The notes beneath the pieces were generated by a model, which saw only the letters and a list, made by a program, of their open reading frames with translations, did no database searches and was not told where the DNA came from. This document shows, piece by piece, positions 1-7,814 of a stretch of 34,545 nt of DNA. This stretch comes from a virus, in the IMG/VR virus record IMGVR_UViG_3300005588_000716, positions 1-34,545 of that record, one strand, 5' to 3'. Both the position numbers and the translations under genes were made by a program. Within the stretch, counting starts at the first letter, position 1, and each line of letters starts with the position of its first letter.

Positions 1-2412
1 GGAATTCCGGAGGAGATGAAGGCCCGACCTCAATGGATCGTTTGGAAATTAACGCCCAACAAGGACGGTAATCTTCAACGGGTTCCATTTCAGGTTAAAA
101 TGGGCGGACGTCTCGTCCATGCGTCCAGTACGAAGCCAGAAACATGGTCAACCTTTAAAGATGCGTTGAAGTGTTTCAACCATCGACCGGACGTTGATGG
201 CATCAGCTTCGCGCTATCTCCATCCGATTCTTACATCGGCATTGACGTTGATCAATGTGTCAACGATAAAGGGATGACGTCCACCAAAATGAACGAGATT
301 CTGGCCGGACTGGACAGCTACACTGAACTATCACCCGGCGGCGATGGGCTTCGTATTTTTATCCAGGTCAATAAGGAATTCAAATGCAAACGCAAAAAAT
401 TTCCGGAATACAGCATCGGCGAACTGGAAGTCTATTTTAAATCAAAATTCCTGACAATCACCGGCCACCATTACAACGTCAAAACGAAAGACGGTCAGTT
501 TCCACGAGACCCAAACCAGATCCAGCAACGAACACCGGTACTCGCGAAACTGTACGAAGAGCTTAGACTCAACGAACGGAAAAAGCCGGTCCGTAAATCA
601 AAACAACCGATCGACATTACCGACGCTGAACTACTAGACAAAATGTTTGCCAGCAAGAACGGGAATAAAATTCAGGCGTTATGGTCAGGCAATATGTCAG
701 CCTATGATGACGACCACTCGTCAGCCGATTTAGCCTTGTGCGGACATTTAGCATCCAGGACCGGCGGCGATTTTCAACGAATAGACAGCCTTTTCCAGCA
801 GTCAGGATTGATGCGCGAAAAATGGAACCGTCCGGACTACAAACGGTCAACGATTGAAAAAGCAATTTCCAACTGTAATATATTCTACAAGCCAGCCGGA
901 TCCGGCAACAACAACCAACCTCCGCGCCACCATTCCGGAGGCGGAACGATTGATCCGGGATTTATTGATTTATCACAGAACGGCATCGCCAATACATTCA
1001 TTGAAAAACATGGCCATGAAATTTTGTATGAACGCCAACAGGACATTTGGTATAAATGGAATGGAAAACGATGGGAAAACACGACCGAAGTCGACATCAA
1101 ATACCTGGTAAGAGTTTTGATCACCGAGGATCTGTTCGACAGAATCCAGAAGGTCGGCGACGAGGAAAAGCAAGCCAGCCTTTTAAAAACGTGGCGACGA
1201 TCCGCGACCGACCGGATGTACACGTCGATTGTTCGTGTAGCAACAACCTTTAGAGAAATCTGGATCAACGCGGATCAATTTGACGCCGATCCATGGGTGT
1301 TAAACGTTGAAAACGGCATTATGGACCTAACCACCGGCACCCTGCGACCCCATGAATCTCATGCACTGTTGACTAAAATAGCACCGGTAAAGTGGGAGGG
1401 GGCGGACGCCAGGTCGGAAGAGTGGGATGATTTTATCACCGTTGTTTGCGGTGGACATATCAAAGAGGTAAAGGACGAAACTATTGCCAAACTCAGGCAA
1501 TACTTGCAACGTCTGGCCGGATACATGTTAATCGGGTGCAACCCTGAAGAAAAGTTCATGTTGATTTATGGCCCGACCAGGTCAGGAAAATCGACATTCC
1601 TTTCAGCCATGCGGGCGATTCTCGGTGCATCGTTAGGCAATGGTAATTGCGGATACTGCCTAGACACTGAATCAGAATCTTTCCTGCAGTCGTTTGGAAA
1701 CAACCCCGGCGGCCCCAGGGCAGACCTCGTGGCGATGCAGGGCGCACGGCTTGTCATCACGTCAGAACTGCCGCCTAATCGCCGTATAGACGCCGAGAAA
1801 CTCAAACGTCTCTCCGGTGGTGACTGGATTACCGCCCGCGCCCCACATTCAAAATCCGCGGTCACTTTTTTTATGCAAGCATTAATCATCTTTGCAGCGA
1901 ACAACGCGCCAAGCCTGGATGCATCAGACAGCGCGTTAAAACGGAGATTTATACCGTTCCCGTTCCCGTTTAGCATTCCAGAAGGAAAAGAGGACCCGTC
2001 ACTCAAAGCCTCGTTATCCGATGTGAAAAAGACAGGATCGGCGATACTCGCATGGGCAGTTGAAGGACTTCAGATATATCTGGAGAAACACAGCCTCGGT
2101 GAACTACCTGCCGAAATCCTTGAAAGCAGAGAGGATATTTACGACAGCCAGAACCCGTTAATGGATTTTATTGAGGAACAGTGTATTCTCGACCCCAAAG
2201 AAAGTATTCCCACAAAACTCTTACGCGACAAATTCAATGAATACAGAAAAGACCAACGCCCAATGTCTACACACGCATTTGCCCGTTATCTTTTGAACAG
2301 TTATGATGGGGCAATAACCGAAAAACGAATTCAAGTAGATGGAAGGCGAGAACGACATTTCGTTGGCATTGTACCAAGAGGAAGCCAGTCTGAACTCAAA
2401 GCTACTTTTTAA
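1..2412 (+). CDS. Phage primase-helicase (P4 alpha / D5 type), 5' end cut by the window
   Basis: A replication protein expected to prime and unwind phage DNA. The reading frame is open to base 1, and the codons before the first ATG (base 16) read G-I-P-E-E. That flows into the family's usual opening 'IPEELKARPQWVVW', so the true start probably lies upstream. Residues numbered from that ATG: an archaeo-eukaryotic-type primase region with the acidic motif GIDVDQC (about 75-81) and SPGGDGLRIF (about 106-115), then a middle helical region. The SF3 helicase core has Walker A GPTRSGKST near 519-527, a Walker B-like stretch LVITSELPP near 579 and a motif C-like stretch IIFAANNAPS near 623. A D5/P4-like C-terminal winged-helix region follows. 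No helicase motif is missing. It is followed by a strong terminator and a repeat array that could be its target. Family confident; host origin of replication unknown. Confidence 0.9.
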   Translation, partial: GIPEEMKARPQWIVWKLTPNKDGNLQRVPFQVKMGGRLVHASSTKPETWSTFKDALKCFNHRPDVDGISFALSPSDSYIGIDVDQCVNDKGMTSTKMNEILAGLDSYTELSPGGDGLRIFIQVNKEFKCKRKKFPEYSIGELEVYFKSKFLTITGHHYNVKTKDGQFPRDPNQIQQRTPVLAKLYEELRLNERKKPVRKSKQPIDITDAELLDKMFASKNGNKIQALWSGNMSAYDDDHSSADLALCGHLASRTGGDFQRIDSLFQQSGLMREKWNRPDYKRSTIEKAISNCNIFYKPAGSGNNNQPPRHHSGGGTIDPGFIDLSQNGIANTFIEKHGHEILYERQQDIWYKWNGKRWENTTEVDIKYLVRVLITEDLFDRIQKVGDEEKQASLLKTWRRSATDRMYTSIVRVATTFREIWINADQFDADPWVLNVENGIMDLTTGTLRPHESHALLTKIAPVKWEGADARSEEWDDFITVVCGGHIKEVKDETIAKLRQYLQRLAGYMLIGCNPEEKFMLIYGPTRSGKSTFLSAMRAILGASLGNGNCGYCLDTESESFLQSFGNNPGGPRADLVAMQGARLVITSELPPNRRIDAEKLKRLSGGDWITARAPHSKSAVTFFMQALIIFAANNAPSLDASDSALKRRFIPFPFPFSIPEGKEDPSLKASLSDVKKTGSAILAWAVEGLQIYLEKHSLGELPAEILESREDIYDSQNPLMDFIEEQCILDPKESIPTKLLRDKFNEYRKDQRPMSTHAFARYLLNSYDGAITEKRIQVDGRRERHFVGIVPRGSQSELKATF

Positions 2413-2432
2413 TACAATCATAAATAAATATT

Positions 2433-2463
2433 AGCCACCTGCTAAATGGGTGGCTTTTTTTTA
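2433..2463 (+). terminator. Intrinsic terminator after the primase-helicase gene
   Basis: A 7-bp stem (AGCCACC with GGTGGCT) and a 9-base loop are followed by a run of nine T. It lies 21 bases after the stop codon of the primase-helicase gene and closes that transcript. Confidence 0.85.
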
Positions 2464-2705
2464 TTATTAAATGGCTCAAATAGGATATTTCCAACCTTTA
2501 AAAAGAGCCACAAAAATGGCCACCATATAACATCCAGCAGAATTCTTCAAGAAGTGGCTCAATTATTTCAGCCACTCAAACAAAAAGAGCCACAAAAAAA
2601 GCCACTGTATAATAAATATTATTAAACACTTAAATGCAAAGTGGCTCGAGTGGCTCTTTTTATTTGCAAATAATACGCGGAAAAAAAGATAGATTACAAT
2701 AATAT

Positions 2706-2739
2706 AGCCCTATACTTATAACTGTGTAAGTACAGGGCT
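2706..2739 (-). terminator. Stem-loop downstream of the secreted-protein gene
   Basis: A 13-bp stem with one mismatch (2706-2718 with 2727-2739) and an 8-base loop. It lies 54 bases past the stop of the minus-strand gene at 2793-3419. On the minus strand it is followed by an AT-rich stretch without a clean T run, so terminator function is probable, not certain. Confidence 0.5.
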
Positions 2740-2791
2740 ACTAAAACCGTTTAAGAAAAGTTTATAAAATAAAGTGAGCCACCGAGCCACT

Positions 2792-2809
2792 TCTAGAAGA
2801 ATTTTTTAA
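2792..2809. repeat. Left copy of 18-bp repeat flanking the moron gene
   Basis: TCTAGAAGAATTTTTTAA, matching 16 of 18 positions of the copy at 3496-3513. The minus-strand stop codon of the secreted-protein gene lies inside this copy, so the two copies bracket the gene closely. Confidence 0.7.
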
Positions 2810-3419
2810 AACCAGGACGGCCTAATTCCCATGTCTGGATCTTCAAATCACCCATTCTAACAATTACACCAACATCAGCATTTGGAAAATAATACACTCG
2901 CTCAACCTCTGGATCAACATTTGGTATTATTAGCATTTCATAATTTCCAACATTATCCTTAAATAATTTTTCATCGAACACCATTCCCTGATAAACGTGA
3001 TCAGAAATCCAACGCCTTTCCTTAGGCCAAGGATCTTCTTCTTCCCACCCTAAATTATCACCTGAATCTGCTTCCAGCTCCTTCTGCTTTTCAGCCAACA
3101 ATTCAGCACTTGATTTTTCGTCATAATGAAACCTCATCACCTTGGCTTTCACTATATCTACAATCAACGTGACACCGCAATCAGTATAATAATAACCTAC
3201 AGCATTCTTATTCGGTTCACCTGGCACATCGAGATATTCATATTTACCAAGCTTTGCCTTAAAATAGTCTGCATCAAATTTCATTCCCCCATAAACATTA
3301 TCCTCAACCCATTTGTGTTCTTTTGAAAGGGAACCACTAGACTGGGCTTGAACAGCTACGCACTGGACAAAAAGTGTTACCATCAAAAGAACAACGTATA
3401 CACACGAAAACCTTTTCAT
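2793..3419 (-). CDS. Secreted protein with two tandem ~65-residue repeats (moron)
   Basis: I do not recognise the family. The chosen ATG (3419) follows GGAG with 6-base spacing; an earlier in-frame ATG at 3431 would put that Shine-Dalgarno inside the gene. The 208-residue product starts with a classic signal peptide: MKR, a hydrophobic core VYVVLLMVTLFVQCVA, then a likely cut after VQA-Q. The mature part holds two copies of one unit. Copy one begins HKWVEDNVYGGMKFDADYF and copy two RRWISDHVYQGMVFDEKLF; each continues to a G-x-YE core and a Y-Y-F/T...GV.L/IV strand. It is transcribed against its neighbours, is AT-rich, and is bounded by short direct repeats, all typical of a lysogenic-conversion gene. 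An exported role in the lysogen is inferred; the molecular function is unknown. Confidence 0.8.
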   Translation of the reverse strand: MKRFSCVYVVLLMVTLFVQCVAVQAQSSGSLSKEHKWVEDNVYGGMKFDADYFKAKLGKYEYLDVPGEPNKNAVGYYYTDCGVTLIVDIVKAKVMRFHYDEKSSAELLAEKQKELEADSGDNLGWEEEDPWPKERRWISDHVYQGMVFDEKLFKDNVGNYEMLIIPNVDPEVERVYYFPNADVGVIVRMGDLKIQTWELGRPGFKKFF

Positions 3420-3436
3420 AATACACTCCATTAATA

Positions 3437-3442
3437 ATTATA
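3437..3442 (-). promoter_or_regulatory. Candidate -10 box for the secreted-protein gene
   Basis: A perfect TATAAT on the minus strand, 17 bases upstream of the chosen ATG. No good -35 box is visible at the right distance, so the call is tentative. If real, the leader would be very short and start just before the GGAG. Confidence 0.35.
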
Positions 3443-3495
3443 GTGATATACCCAAGATTACAGAATCTCTTTGTGAGAATCAACTCAAATAAACA

Positions 3496-3513
3496 TCTAG
3501 AAGAATTCTTCAA
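3496..3513. repeat. Right copy of 18-bp repeat flanking the moron gene
   Basis: TCTAGAAGAATTCTTCAA. It contains the palindrome AAGAATTCTT and differs from the 2792-2809 copy at two positions. A partial third copy (AGAATTCTTCAAGA) lies at 2540-2553 within the GAGCCAC region. Confidence 0.7.
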
Positions 3514-3561
3514 GATGTTGTGGCGACGGACTTTTGCAAGCTCTCCGTCGTACTACATCTT
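3512..3561 (+). other. Long imperfect stem-loop upstream of the next gene
   Basis: Two 7-bp helices (AAGATGT 3512-3518 with ACATCTT 3555-3561; CGACGGA 3524-3530 with TCCGTCG 3544-3550) are separated by a 5/4 internal loop and closed by a 13-base loop. There is no T run directly after it. It could be a leader RNA structure of the gene at 3675 or a boundary element of the moron insertion. The gap 3420-3674 holds nothing else I can support. Confidence 0.5.
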
Positions 3562-3674
3562 GTGCGTGAGATAGGATATTTATATCTTGTTTTTAGTGAT
3601 CTGCGTTTCGGTTGGACGGAACCCATCGCAGAATGAAAAAGCGACTTTATGTCCAACGAAACAGGTCACAAAAG

Positions 3675-4373
3675 ATGAGCGAGACGTTCGTAAAAGTAGA
3701 AGGCGTAAAAGCGTTAGCCGGTTCACTGGACCGACTTGCGAAACGTCAACTCCCCTTCGCAATCGCGAAGTCGCTCACCGACACCGCCAAGGACGCCCAG
3801 TCCGCAACCCAACGTCAAACCCGTAAAGAGTTCAATCTTCACGGTCCATTCATTCCTAATGGGATTCGTATCACAGCCGCCAGGAAGCACGACCTCGTCC
3901 GTTATGGATTCTGCCAGGCAACAGTCTATACGGCACCAAAGATATCAGGATTCATGCCGGACCATGAAACCGGAGAATCCAGATCACCACGAAGGGTAAC
4001 AATTGCCACACCAGCGAAGGATCTGAAGAGGAAAGCATACCGTACGAAGACTGGCAAGGTAAAGAAGACATACAAACCTGAATCATTACTACGTGACTAT
4101 AAACCGTATCGGGGCGGGCGAAAAGCTATTACAGGCCGTCCAGGACGAGGGAAGGGGAAGGCATTCATTACCCGGACTAAACGGGGAAGCTTGATCATAG
4201 CGCAACGAACTGGACGTAAACGTTATCCACTGGCGACACTTTACAACCTGATAGACAAAGCGAAGATAAAACCGCGGTGGCGCTTCAAAGAAACAGCAAT
4301 GAATGATATAAACCTTCACTATGAATGGAATTTTAGAAAGAACATAGAGTTAGCAATAAGGACCGCCACATAG
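3675..4373 (+). CDS. Basic phage structural protein, minor-tail/tail-completion-like
   Basis: A 232-residue product, rich in Lys and Arg through its C-terminal two thirds. The N-terminal part (V-x-G-x-x-x-L-x-x-x-L-x-x-L-A-x-R-Q-L-P-F-A-I-A-K-S-L-T-D-T-A) followed by 'R..F..HGPFIPNGIRITAARKHD' resembles phage proteins annotated as minor tail or tail-completion proteins of the GPZ-like group; that link is from memory. I chose the ATG at 3675, where the conserved-looking region starts. The frame also allows ATG 3633 and TTG 3612, and no start has a strong Shine-Dalgarno. Its position ahead of the terminase genes, away from the tail operon, is unusual. Function unproven. Confidence 0.65.
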   Translation: MSETFVKVEGVKALAGSLDRLAKRQLPFAIAKSLTDTAKDAQSATQRQTRKEFNLHGPFIPNGIRITAARKHDLVRYGFCQATVYTAPKISGFMPDHETGESRSPRRVTIATPAKDLKRKAYRTKTGKVKKTYKPESLLRDYKPYRGGRKAITGRPGRGKGKAFITRTKRGSLIIAQRTGRKRYPLATLYNLIDKAKIKPRWRFKETAMNDINLHYEWNFRKNIELAIRTAT

Positions 4374-4374
4374 G

Positions 4375-4422
4375 CGCGGGTCCTTCTAGCGAGTACCCGT
4401 TTACGGGTCACGCGAAGGCGCG
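4375..4422 (+). other. Nested GC-rich stem-loop between the basic protein gene and terminase small subunit
   Basis: The outer stem pairs CGCG (4375-4378) and CCTTC (4382-4386) with GAAGGCGCG (4414-4422), with a three-base bulge. The inner hairpin pairs ACCCG (4395-4399) with CGGGT (4404-4408) around TTTA. A weak T-rich stretch (CTAGTTTTAG) follows. It may terminate the upstream transcript or act as a structured leader. Confidence 0.5.
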
Positions 4423-4447
4423 AGAGCGGTCTAGTTTTAGGAAAATG

Positions 4448-4476
4448 TTGAGGTTAATTAACCTGTCTATTTATTA
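4448..4476 (+). promoter_or_regulatory. Candidate late promoter with overlapping palindromic operator
   Basis: TTGAGG (4448-4453) and TTATTA (4471-4476) are separated by 17 bases. A perfect 14-bp palindrome AGGTTAATTAACCT (4451-4464) overlaps the -35 box, as expected for a regulator site. It lies upstream of the terminase genes, the first genes of the long packaging, head and tail run. The boxes themselves are only moderate matches. Confidence 0.45.
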
Positions 4477-4509
4477 ATTATTAACTACTTATGGAGACTA
4501 TAAAGCATT

Positions 4510-5235
4510 ATGGCAGCGATTGAGGTCAAAGGAATGGAACTTGTTACCAAGGCTAAATTTTCAAGATTGGCCGGGGTATCTGCTGCCGCAATAACAAAGG
4601 CTATAAGGGCCGGAAAAATCACCACTTATGAATATCAAGGCAAAGAGTTTATCGATAAGCTAACACAACTCGAAACCTATAAATCTACGTGTAAAAAAGG
4701 TGTTCAAGATGAAGGTCAAACTTCTTTAATTCATAATGATTTAACCAGTACCTCCGGTTCAGAAACCGAGCAAATATCACTTGAAGATTCTTTAACCGGC
4801 GACGATGGAATAGAATTACCGCCAGAATTAAAGGCTTTACTTGATCGAATGCCAAATTCGGCCGAGGTAAATCGAATTATCAAGTTTTTAGACATGGAAG
4901 CACGTCGATTAAAACTGGAAAAGGAAGAGGGAAAACTTGTTAGCCTTGATGATGTTCTTCAGAAATGGGAAGAGGTCGGAATAGTCACCCGAAAAGCTCT
5001 AATGAATATTCCAGAACGAGTGGCGTTATCTATTCGATCAGAAATCCTTAAAGAAGCTAACCAAAATAATGCAATACCCGATTCATTATCAGCAACGATT
5101 ATTGAGTTAGCCACCCAACACAAAATAAAAGAAATCGTAAAAAAACAGGTTATCCAGGTTTTGGATGATTTTCAGCTAGTGTTAAATGACGTAGTCGAAA
5201 ATAGTGGAGATGAATCGGCGGTTGAAGCTGCCTAA
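4510..5235 (+). CDS. Putative terminase small subunit / DNA-binding packaging protein
   Basis: A 241-residue protein directly upstream of the terminase large subunit. Residues about 10-50 (LVTKAKFSRLAGVSAAAITK...) form a clear helix-turn-helix with a following wing. An acidic linker and an all-helical C-terminal half follow, ending in a stretch 'IKEIVKKQVIQVLDDFQ' that suggests oligomerisation. Nu1-type small subunits likewise place a winged HTH at the N-terminus to read the packaging site. The start is uncertain: the only upstream GGAG (4493-4496) is 13 bases from the ATG. The role is inferred from the HTH and the position. Confidence 0.7.
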   Translation: MAAIEVKGMELVTKAKFSRLAGVSAAAITKAIRAGKITTYEYQGKEFIDKLTQLETYKSTCKKGVQDEGQTSLIHNDLTSTSGSETEQISLEDSLTGDDGIELPPELKALLDRMPNSAEVNRIIKFLDMEARRLKLEKEEGKLVSLDDVLQKWEEVGIVTRKALMNIPERVALSIRSEILKEANQNNAIPDSLSATIIELATQHKIKEIVKKQVIQVLDDFQLVLNDVVENSGDESAVEAA

Positions 5236-5246
5236 TTCACATAATT

Positions 5247-7103
5247 ATGAATAAAATTCAGACATTATTATTAGTATTTCAACACGCGATGCGACCACCT
5301 ACAGATCAGACTGTCTGGCAGTGGTCAGCAGATAACCGTGTGTTGCCGTCTGAGTCATCAACTGAGCCTGGAAGGTATGATATTCATCGTTTTCCATTTT
5401 TAATTGAAATCATGGAACGGCTAAGTCCCCGAGATCCAGCCCAGGAAATATTCGTAATGAAGGGTAGTCAGCTAGGATTTAGTGAAATTATAATAAATTG
5501 GGCGCTTTATACTGCAGATACAAATCCCTCGCCAATGATGTTAGTGCAACCAACACAGGGCATGGCAAAGGCGTTCTCCAGGGAAAGAATTGCACCTTCA
5601 GCAGAACTGGTTGTTTCAGTTTCCAAAAAACTAGGAAGTCCGAAAAGTCGCGATGCTGAAAATACAATCATGTACAAGAAGTTCCCCGGTGGCTATCTCG
5701 TTATGGTCGGGACTCAATCTGCGGCAGAATTGCGTTCCCGCCCAATTAAAAATCTAGCATGTGACGAGGTGGACGCTTTTGAGCAAGATGTTGACGGTGA
5801 AGGCGATCCGTACGAATTGGCAAAAGCCAGGACCCGAAATTTCCCAAGCAAGAAAGTTTTTGCAATAAGTTCCCCAGGATCGGCTGAAACATCAAGGATA
5901 AAACCGCTTTATAAATCTGGCAGTCAGGCTAAATATTACATTCCTTGTCCACATTGCGGTGCCTTCCAAACAATAAAATGGACAAACATAAAATATCAAA
6001 AACTTGAGAACGGCAGCCTGGACGAAACGTCAGTGCATTTGTTGTGTGAGGATTGTGGTGCACTGATAGATGAATCTTTCAAACAGGATATGTTGATCAA
6101 TGGCGAGTGGCGCGAGGAATATCCAGAACAAACAATTAAGAGCTATTTTATAAATGCGCTTTATTCGCCTGTTTGGAGTTGGACCGACGCTGTCAGGAAT
6201 TGGATTAACGCGAATAAACCCGGCAATGAATTTCTACTTCGAGTGTTTGTAAATACTGTTTTAGGTGAGCCTTGGGAAACAACCGGGCGATCAGTACAAG
6301 ATAAAATTGTTAGTGAACGAGTTGAGGAATATTCTACTGACGTTCCTGCCAACGTTTTAATTCTAACAACCGGCGTTGATGTCCAAGAAGACCGCCTTGA
6401 GGTTGAAATAGTGGGATGGGCAGCAAACCGTGAAAGTTGGTCGATCGATTATGCCGTTTTTAAGGGGGATACAGAACACGCTGAAGTATGGAATCAACTT
6501 GACGAGTATTTATTAAAACCCTGGCAACACGAGAACGGGCAACATGTTCGTCCAGCCTGGACGTTTATTGACTCGGGCTATAATTCTGAAACGGTATATA
6601 AATTCTGTAAGGCCCGAGAATTTAGAAATATTTACCCATCAAAGGGTAAAGGCGGGCCAGGTCAAGGCTGGATAAAGGCGCCGAAATATGGAAAACGTAA
6701 TCAAGCCGGTGTATATCCATTTATTCTATTTGTTGATGAATTTAAACAACTTCTCTATTCAAATCTAAATATTGAACAACCCGGTCAGGGTTATTGTCAT
6801 TTCCCCGAAAAAGATGTATACGATCCTCATTTTTTTGAGATGCTTACCGCCGAAATTCAACGAACAGTTAAACGTGGAAATAAAAAAATTATTGAATGGT
6901 ATTTACCATCAGGCCGACGAAACGAAGCACTGGACTGTCGTGTTTTAGCGATGGCAGGTTTTGAACAGGCTGTTGCTTGGGGTCGACTAGATTTAGCCGC
7001 AATAAAAAAAGCCGGAAAAATTATCAGTGGTAATGCTGGGAAACGACCGATTCAAAAAAAGAGAAAACGGGCCAGAGTTATCTCAAAGGGAGTATCAGCA
7101 TGA
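5247..7103 (+). CDS. Phage terminase large subunit, GpA family
   Basis: The 618-residue packaging motor and nuclease. Visible features are a degenerate Walker A (KGSQLGFSE, about 72-80), a Walker B-like LACDEVDAF (about 170-178) and a zinc-binding pair CPHC (about 235-238) and CEDC (about 268-271). The nuclease domain begins with TTGVDVQEDRLEVE (about 373-386) and has a second acidic site in FIDSGYNSE (about 437). The final 25 residues are strongly basic. Length and domain order match lambda gpA-type enzymes, which cut at specific sites. It lies 11 bases after the small subunit, and its stop overlaps the next start (ATGA). Confidence 0.93.
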   Translation: MNKIQTLLLVFQHAMRPPTDQTVWQWSADNRVLPSESSTEPGRYDIHRFPFLIEIMERLSPRDPAQEIFVMKGSQLGFSEIIINWALYTADTNPSPMMLVQPTQGMAKAFSRERIAPSAELVVSVSKKLGSPKSRDAENTIMYKKFPGGYLVMVGTQSAAELRSRPIKNLACDEVDAFEQDVDGEGDPYELAKARTRNFPSKKVFAISSPGSAETSRIKPLYKSGSQAKYYIPCPHCGAFQTIKWTNIKYQKLENGSLDETSVHLLCEDCGALIDESFKQDMLINGEWREEYPEQTIKSYFINALYSPVWSWTDAVRNWINANKPGNEFLLRVFVNTVLGEPWETTGRSVQDKIVSERVEEYSTDVPANVLILTTGVDVQEDRLEVEIVGWAANRESWSIDYAVFKGDTEHAEVWNQLDEYLLKPWQHENGQHVRPAWTFIDSGYNSETVYKFCKAREFRNIYPSKGKGGPGQGWIKAPKYGKRNQAGVYPFILFVDEFKQLLYSNLNIEQPGQGYCHFPEKDVYDPHFFEMLTAEIQRTVKRGNKKIIEWYLPSGRRNEALDCRVLAMAGFEQAVAWGRLDLAAIKKAGKIISGNAGKRPIQKKRKRARVISKGVSA

Positions 7104-7459
7104 ATGCAATAAAAAGAATTTTAGGATATGTCGTCGGTACTGCCGCGACCGTTAGTGGAGTTGTCACTGCTGTTCAGACTGGCGGTGATGCAGGTGTTGT
7201 AGTCGGAGGTATTTCGACAGTCATCGGTTTGATTACCGGTGGAAGTGCAGCCGTTAAGGAAATCTCGAATGACAAATGGCGACCATTTTTCCGGTGGCTT
7301 GGTAGGGTTATAAGTCAGAAGGGAAGAGAGAAATACGGCATTGAGGCATGGGAAAAGAAAGAAGAGAAACTCAATGCTGGATCTGCTTTGTCTTTTGCGG
7401 TAATGGCTAATGAAGAAATTCAAAAAGGGATGAAAGAGGACGACAATGATCCGGTTTAA
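7100..7459 (+). CDS. Small glycine-rich membrane protein in the lysis group
   Basis: 119 residues. Two hydrophobic, glycine- and alanine-rich stretches (about 8-27 and 30-53) form a probable helical hairpin in the membrane, followed by a charged C-terminal tail. The start overlaps the terminase stop (ATGA). It precedes an M15-like peptidase and a holin, so a role in lysis (a second holin or accessory lysis protein) is possible. I do not recognise a named family. Confidence 0.7.
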   Translation: MNAIKRILGYVVGTAATVSGVVTAVQTGGDAGVVVGGISTVIGLITGGSAAVKEISNDKWRPFFRWLGRVISQKGREKYGIEAWEKKEEKLNAGSALSFAVMANEEIQKGMKEDDNDPV

Positions 7460-7814
7460 AGACGACAAGATCCGGCAGCAATGGGAAAGCAGTGAACTTC
7501 ATCCCCTGATGATTATCGTTGTGCTTTATACAGCCGCCTTGATGGCAATCAAGTATAACGTCCTCGCTGTCATCACTTCAATTCATCGTCCAGGCGACAA
7601 AGGCGTCCATGGATATTGGCGAGGAGTTGATATTCGAGTTCACAACCTTTTAGCAGGTGAAGCCAAACAACTCGAAGCCGAAATAAACCGTCACTTCCAA
7701 TACGACAAAGCTCGTCCAGAGAAGAAGGTTGCGTACCTCCATGGTAAAGGAAATAACATCCATTTACATCTCCAGGTCTACGTAGGCGCTGACCGGTGGG
7801 GAGTTGCATCGTGA
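7446..7814 (+). CDS. Putative phage M15-like peptidase (endolysin candidate)
   Basis: A 122-residue product with the spacing of M15/VanY-type zinc peptidases. GVHGYWRGVDIR supplies a candidate His55 and Asp62, and NNIHLHLQV supplies a candidate His106 or His108. These enzymes cut peptide bonds in peptidoglycan stems. There is no signal peptide; the hydrophobic stretch near residues 21-45 looks like protein core. It overlaps the genes on both sides and is two genes upstream of the holin, which fits an endolysin. The assignment rests on short motifs, so the family call is moderate. Confidence 0.6.
   Translation: MIRFKDDKIRQQWESSELHPLMIIVVLYTAALMAIKYNVLAVITSIHRPGDKGVHGYWRGVDIRVHNLLAGEAKQLEAEINRHFQYDKARPEKKVAYLHGKGNNIHLHLQVYVGADRWGVAS

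Larger units (their letters stand above)
2433..2790. repeat. Array of GAGCCAC / GTGGCTC repeats in an AT-rich non-coding stretch
   Basis: Seven exact copies of GAGCCAC are present: plus strand at 2505, 2587, 2776 and 2784; minus strand at 2554-2560, 2641-2647 and 2650-2656. Six near copies also occur (2433, 2449, 2472, 2518, 2570, 2600). Chance expectation for one 7-mer on both strands over this length is well below one. Several copies pair as inverted repeats (2553-2576; 2586-2593 with 2650-2657), so hairpins are possible. The 380-base gap holds no gene. Because it directly follows a P4-alpha-type primase-helicase, an iteron-like origin or binding array is a reasonable inference. A set of terminators is the alternative. 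Confidence 0.75.

Noticed and set aside
885-1268. Open frame on the minus strand inside the primase-helicase gene
   Set aside because: Lies wholly opposite a gene with strong motifs; no ribosome site or domain. The same holds for the minus-strand frames at 1566-2006, 11718-12113 and 18154-18600.
2433-2790. CRISPR-like array
   Set aside because: The repeat unit is only 7 bases, occurs in both orientations and has no regular spacing or spacers.
4491-4523. Short leader peptide (METIKHYGSD) before the terminase small subunit
   Set aside because: Ten codons, with no strong ribosome-binding site and no regulatory codon pattern.
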